Below, in pieces: positions 36,948 to 39,287 of a stretch of DNA of 39,287 bases. The position numbers were made by a program, and so were the translations under genes. The DNA lies in IMG/VR virus record IMGVR_UViG_3300042876_000381, positions 1-39,287 of that record; one strand, given 5' to 3'. The notes beneath the pieces were generated by a model. That model did no database searches. It worked only from the letters and a program-made list of their open reading frames with translations, and had not been told where the DNA came from. Numbering within the stretch: position 1 is the stretch's first letter; each line of letters begins with the position of its first letter. Origin of the DNA: a virus.

Positions 36948-37950
36948 GACCCTGCCCTATGTGAAATATGTCAAAGCGCGAGGCCGCGACTATTGGTATT
37001 TCGACACTGGAACGACCGTAAATGGAAAGGCAGTCTATAAGCGCCTGCCCCACCTAAAGGATGCGGGCTTTGGCGCGTCCTATGCCTCATTCATGGCAGG
37101 CCGGACAAGGCGCGCAAATGTCGCTGCCTATATGACTGTTGGCAAGATGATCGAACTGTTTGAGGCCAGCCCCAAGTTTCAAGCCCTGTCAGCCGGAACG
37201 CGCAAAACTTATGGCATCCACTTGCGCAAGATCGAAGCGCTTGTCGGTAACGCGCCGGTCAATGATTTGGAGCCGCGTGACGTTTCCCGCATGATGGACG
37301 AACATTCGGCAACCCCCGGCACTGCAAACATGATCCTGTCAGTCACAGGCGCGCTATACAAATGGGGCAGACAGAGGCACCATGTCTTGCGCACCGTCAA
37401 TCCAACACAGGACATTGCCGCGCTGGAAATGGGCAGTCATGACCCTTGGCCTGAAAATGTGCTACAGGACGCCTTGGCATCGGATAACGACCGCGTTCGG
37501 CTTGCGACCCACTTGCTCTATTACACCGCGCAACGGATAGGCGATGTCTGCCGGATGCGCTGGTCAGATATTCGCGGCGGCGTGATCAGCGTCAAACAGG
37601 AAAAGACCGACAAGCCGCTTGAAATAGTCTTGCATTCCGCACTAGCCGAGGAACTGGCTAGGACGCCCCGTAGAGGCATGACGATCCTAACGAACTGGCG
37701 TGGACAGCCAGTTGGCGACCACCCTATCAGAACGGCCTTAAAACGCCATGCAGAGCAATATGGCTTGAACCTTGTCCCTCACGGCCTGCGCAAAAATGCC
37801 GTCATCGCCCTTTTGGAAGCTGGCTGTTCGGTTGCCGAAACCGCTTCCGTATCTGGTCAATCATTCCCGATGGTTGAGTATTACGCCAAGATGCGCAGCC
37901 AGAAAAGACTATCCAGCGCGGCCATTTTGAAGTGGGAAAACAAATCGTGA
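36937..37950 (+). CDS. int: tyrosine recombinase / integrase, 337 aa
   Basis: Integrates and excises the phage. The N-terminal ~60 residues form an arm-type binding domain (KYVKARGRDYWYFDTGTT), a SAM-like core-binding domain spans ~65-150, and the catalytic domain ~165-330. Catalytic residues: Arg200 in TAQRIGD, His282 and Arg285 in PHGLRKN, and Tyr315 or Tyr316 in MVEYYAK. The second conserved His appears as Gln308 (SGQSF), a substitution found in some family members. Start set at ATG 36937. Confidence 0.9.
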   Translation: MGLKTLPYVKYVKARGRDYWYFDTGTTVNGKAVYKRLPHLKDAGFGASYASFMAGRTRRANVAAYMTVGKMIELFEASPKFQALSAGTRKTYGIHLRKIEALVGNAPVNDLEPRDVSRMMDEHSATPGTANMILSVTGALYKWGRQRHHVLRTVNPTQDIAALEMGSHDPWPENVLQDALASDNDRVRLATHLLYYTAQRIGDVCRMRWSDIRGGVISVKQEKTDKPLEIVLHSALAEELARTPRRGMTILTNWRGQPVGDHPIRTALKRHAEQYGLNLVPHGLRKNAVIALLEAGCSVAETASVSGQSFPMVEYYAKMRSQKRLSSAAILKWENKS

Positions 37951-38174
37951 ATCGGAAAACAGTCGGAAAATTAACTGTAGGACGGCGGAATTGCGCGCTT
38001 GACAGTAACGTGTCGATTAAGCTAACGTCGCAACAATCCTACGGTTTTGAGGGATTGCGCGAGAAAACAGCCGTCAATTGCGTCAATCACTTAGCTACAG
38101 GGTGGAAAACAAAACGGGCCGAATTGCTGCGCGAACAGCAACCGGCCCTGACCAATAGACGAAAGGACCGTCCA
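37951..38174 (+). promoter_or_regulatory. 224-base non-coding region after int; candidate attP and promoter
   Basis: Contains direct repeats TCGGAAAA (37952-37959 and 37963-37970) and GTCAAT (38073-38078 and 38082-38087), a possible -35 TTGACA (37999-38004) with a poor -10, and a hairpin leader (next entry). attP is usually beside int, so these repeats may be integrase arm sites. No tRNA-like segment is seen, so the core is unknown. Confidence 0.4.
38116..38148 (+). promoter_or_regulatory. leader hairpin before the second HNH gene
   Basis: GGGCCG (38116-38121) pairs with CGGCCC (38143-38148), with an inner GCTG/CAGC stem (38126-38129 and 38136-38139). It is preceded by AAAAC and followed by TGACC, then GAAAGGA and the ATG at 38175, the same order as before the DnaA-IV-like gene. 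No U-tract follows, so it looks like a 5' leader structure rather than a terminator. Confidence 0.6.
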
Positions 38175-38834
38175 ATGGCTTCCCGCCCCCATATCCCTAT
38201 CTTGCCACTTTTGGAAGGCCGCGCTGGCGATCTGCGCAAAATGCGCTTTTGGTCAAAGGTTGACATTGGCGCACCGGAACAATGTTGGGACTGGCAAGCA
38301 TCGGTCAATGAAAGTGGTTACGGTCGTTTCAAGATCGCCGATGGTCGGACCGTTCGGGCGCATCGCTTCGCCCTTGTGTCTAATACAGGACAAGAGCCGG
38401 ACGGCCTAATTGCCTTACACAGTTGCGACCGTCCGCAATGCTGCAATCCTCACCATTTGCGCTTTGGCACCGATGCCGACAACAGCCGCGACAAAATGGA
38501 GCGGGGCCGCGCCAAAGGCAAAGATCAATCCGGCTTTGAAAATGGGAACCGGAAACTGTCACCCGATGAATTGGCGCTAATTGTCACCCGCTTGCAGGAA
38601 GGCAAAAGCAATGTGCAAATTGCAAATGAGGTTCGCACGGTCGGCCAATCGCTCGTTAGCCGCATTCGTGTTGGGCGTAGCTGGCAAAAAGAAACCGCTG
38701 CGCTTGGCTGGAAAACACCCGTTGCGGAAAGCGCGGTAAACCAAAATCAGGCAATTCTATCCGAACTCGCCCGCGTCAAGGTGGCGTTCCAGCTTCGCAC
38801 GATCTGCGCTGTGATGGGAGTAAATCATGACTGA
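38175..38834 (+). CDS. HNH endonuclease, 219 aa
   Basis: RFWSKVDIGAPEQCWDWQAS-type opening (here FWSKVDIGAPEQCWDW), GRTVRAHRFALVSNTGQEPD, and the HNH core ALHSCDRPQCCNPHHLRFGT plus DADNSRDKMERGR. The C-terminal ~80 residues carry an HTH (KLSPDELALIVTRLQEGKSN, VQIANEVRTVGQSLVSRIR). A longer frame exists from 37932 but GAAAGGA supports the ATG at 38175. Likely a free-standing homing-type nuclease. Confidence 0.8.
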   Translation: MASRPHIPILPLLEGRAGDLRKMRFWSKVDIGAPEQCWDWQASVNESGYGRFKIADGRTVRAHRFALVSNTGQEPDGLIALHSCDRPQCCNPHHLRFGTDADNSRDKMERGRAKGKDQSGFENGNRKLSPDELALIVTRLQEGKSNVQIANEVRTVGQSLVSRIRVGRSWQKETAALGWKTPVAESAVNQNQAILSELARVKVAFQLRTICAVMGVNHD

Positions 38835-39102
38835 CAAATTCACCTATCCGAAATCATGGGATGAGCCTCACGCTATACCCGAACCGATTAGCGGCGCTCT
38901 GCGCAAGGCGTTGGTGGATGCACAGGAACGCACACTCGCAATGTCGCCGGAAGAAAAGCAGGCGATGTTCGAAGCGCAAAAGGCAAGCTGGTTACGCGGC
39001 ATGGGGCCGTGTGAGCATGGCGATTGTGATTGGGAAACCTGCGCGCAATGTCTCGCCACCCCCCAGCCCGACACAATGGGCGTTTCTGACAGGGGGTTGT
39101 GA
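38827..39102 (+). CDS. hypothetical protein, 91 aa
   Basis: Helical middle (GALRKALVDAQERTLAMSPE, EKQAMFEAQKASWLRGM), then a Cys-rich part (CEHGDCDWETCAQC) that may bind zinc. A common type of small protein in phages of this kind, function unknown. It overlaps both neighbours (8 bases and 1 base). Confidence 0.7.
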   Translation: MTDKFTYPKSWDEPHAIPEPISGALRKALVDAQERTLAMSPEEKQAMFEAQKASWLRGMGPCEHGDCDWETCAQCLATPQPDTMGVSDRGL

Positions 39103-39287
39103 TGGGGCGCGTAGTCATCTGGTTTTCCTGTGGTGCCGCCAGCGCGGTTGCAGCCAAAATGGCTTTGCAAAAATATCGGGGGAAGCGGGAGGTTGTGATT
39201 GCTTACTGCGATGCAGGCGGTGAGCATCCCGACAACAAGCGCTTCATGGCCGATTGCGTTCGCTGGTTCAATCAGGATGTAATGATC
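39102..39287 (+). CDS. PAPS reductase-like protein, N-terminal part
   Basis: First 62 residues: VVIWFSCGAASAVAAKMALQ holds the PP-loop (SCGAASA, cf. S-G-G-x-x-S), which binds the adenylyl nucleotide, and YCDAGGEHPDNKRF follows as in PAPS reductase-like proteins. The frame runs off the right edge and continues at base 2 (entry at 1-565). ATG overlaps the previous TGA by one base. Confidence 0.85.
   Translation, partial: MGRVVIWFSCGAASAVAAKMALQKYRGKREVVIAYCDAGGEHPDNKRFMADCVRWFNQDVMI

Noticed and set aside
37932-38174. N-terminal extension of the HNH protein from 37932
   Set aside because: The ATG at 38175 has GAAAGGA at the right distance, and the extension would cover a hairpin and repeats.

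Overview
The window reads as an essentially complete genome of a temperate, P22-like short-tailed phage, or its excised prophage, of an alphaproteobacterial host. A sphingomonad is my best guess from protein flavour, but that is inference. One gene, a PAPS-reductase-like protein, runs off the right edge (39102-39287) and resumes at base 2 of the left edge. The two halves read as one continuous protein if the terminal C and the first C are the same base, so I treat the molecule as circular or circularly permuted. I see no tRNA, rRNA, CRISPR array or insertion sequence.

The immunity region lies at about 29.27-30.76 kb. A CI-like S24-peptidase repressor (+) is divergent from a small Cro-like HTH protein (-). 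Four copies of an 18-bp dyad operator form two pairs, one on each side of cI. In each pair one operator fills the 17-bp spacer of a promoter: a leftward promoter for the cro-like gene and a rightward promoter for the + strand early operon. A small exported protein (30413-30649, -) sits inside the immunity region.

The leftward early operon (29.66 to 24.59 kb, -) holds a second HTH regulator, small membrane and basic proteins, a methylase-like protein, a RusA-like resolvase, a DnaA-domain-IV-like protein, a replication-initiator-like protein and, last, a 170-residue protein in the position where lambdoid phages carry Q. A 362-bp non-coding block rich in inverted repeats (24225-24586) follows. 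The late operon (24.22 to 3.84 kb, -) then runs: fibre-like and Trp-repeat proteins, TerS, TerL, P22-type portal, scaffold, N4-gp56-type capsid, a terminator hairpin, gp4-like and gp10-like tail proteins, a GNAT enzyme, ejection proteins with an M15 peptidase, a tailspike, and a lysis cassette (endolysin, holin candidates, nested Rz/Rz1 spanins).

The rightward operon (30.78 to 39.29 kb, continuing at 1 to 3.84 kb, +) carries an HNH/AP2 endonuclease, a Lar-like protein, ERF annealing protein, SSB, a Ref-like nuclease, many small unknown proteins, an AlpA/excisionase-like protein, a tyrosine integrase, a second HNH endonuclease and the PAPS-reductase-like protein. It ends in a string of small unknowns that collide head-on with the lysis cassette, one base apart, at 3842/3844. 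Most neighbouring genes overlap by ATGA or GTGA, so translational coupling is the rule. Starts were chosen mainly on these overlaps and on visible Shine-Dalgarno sequences.
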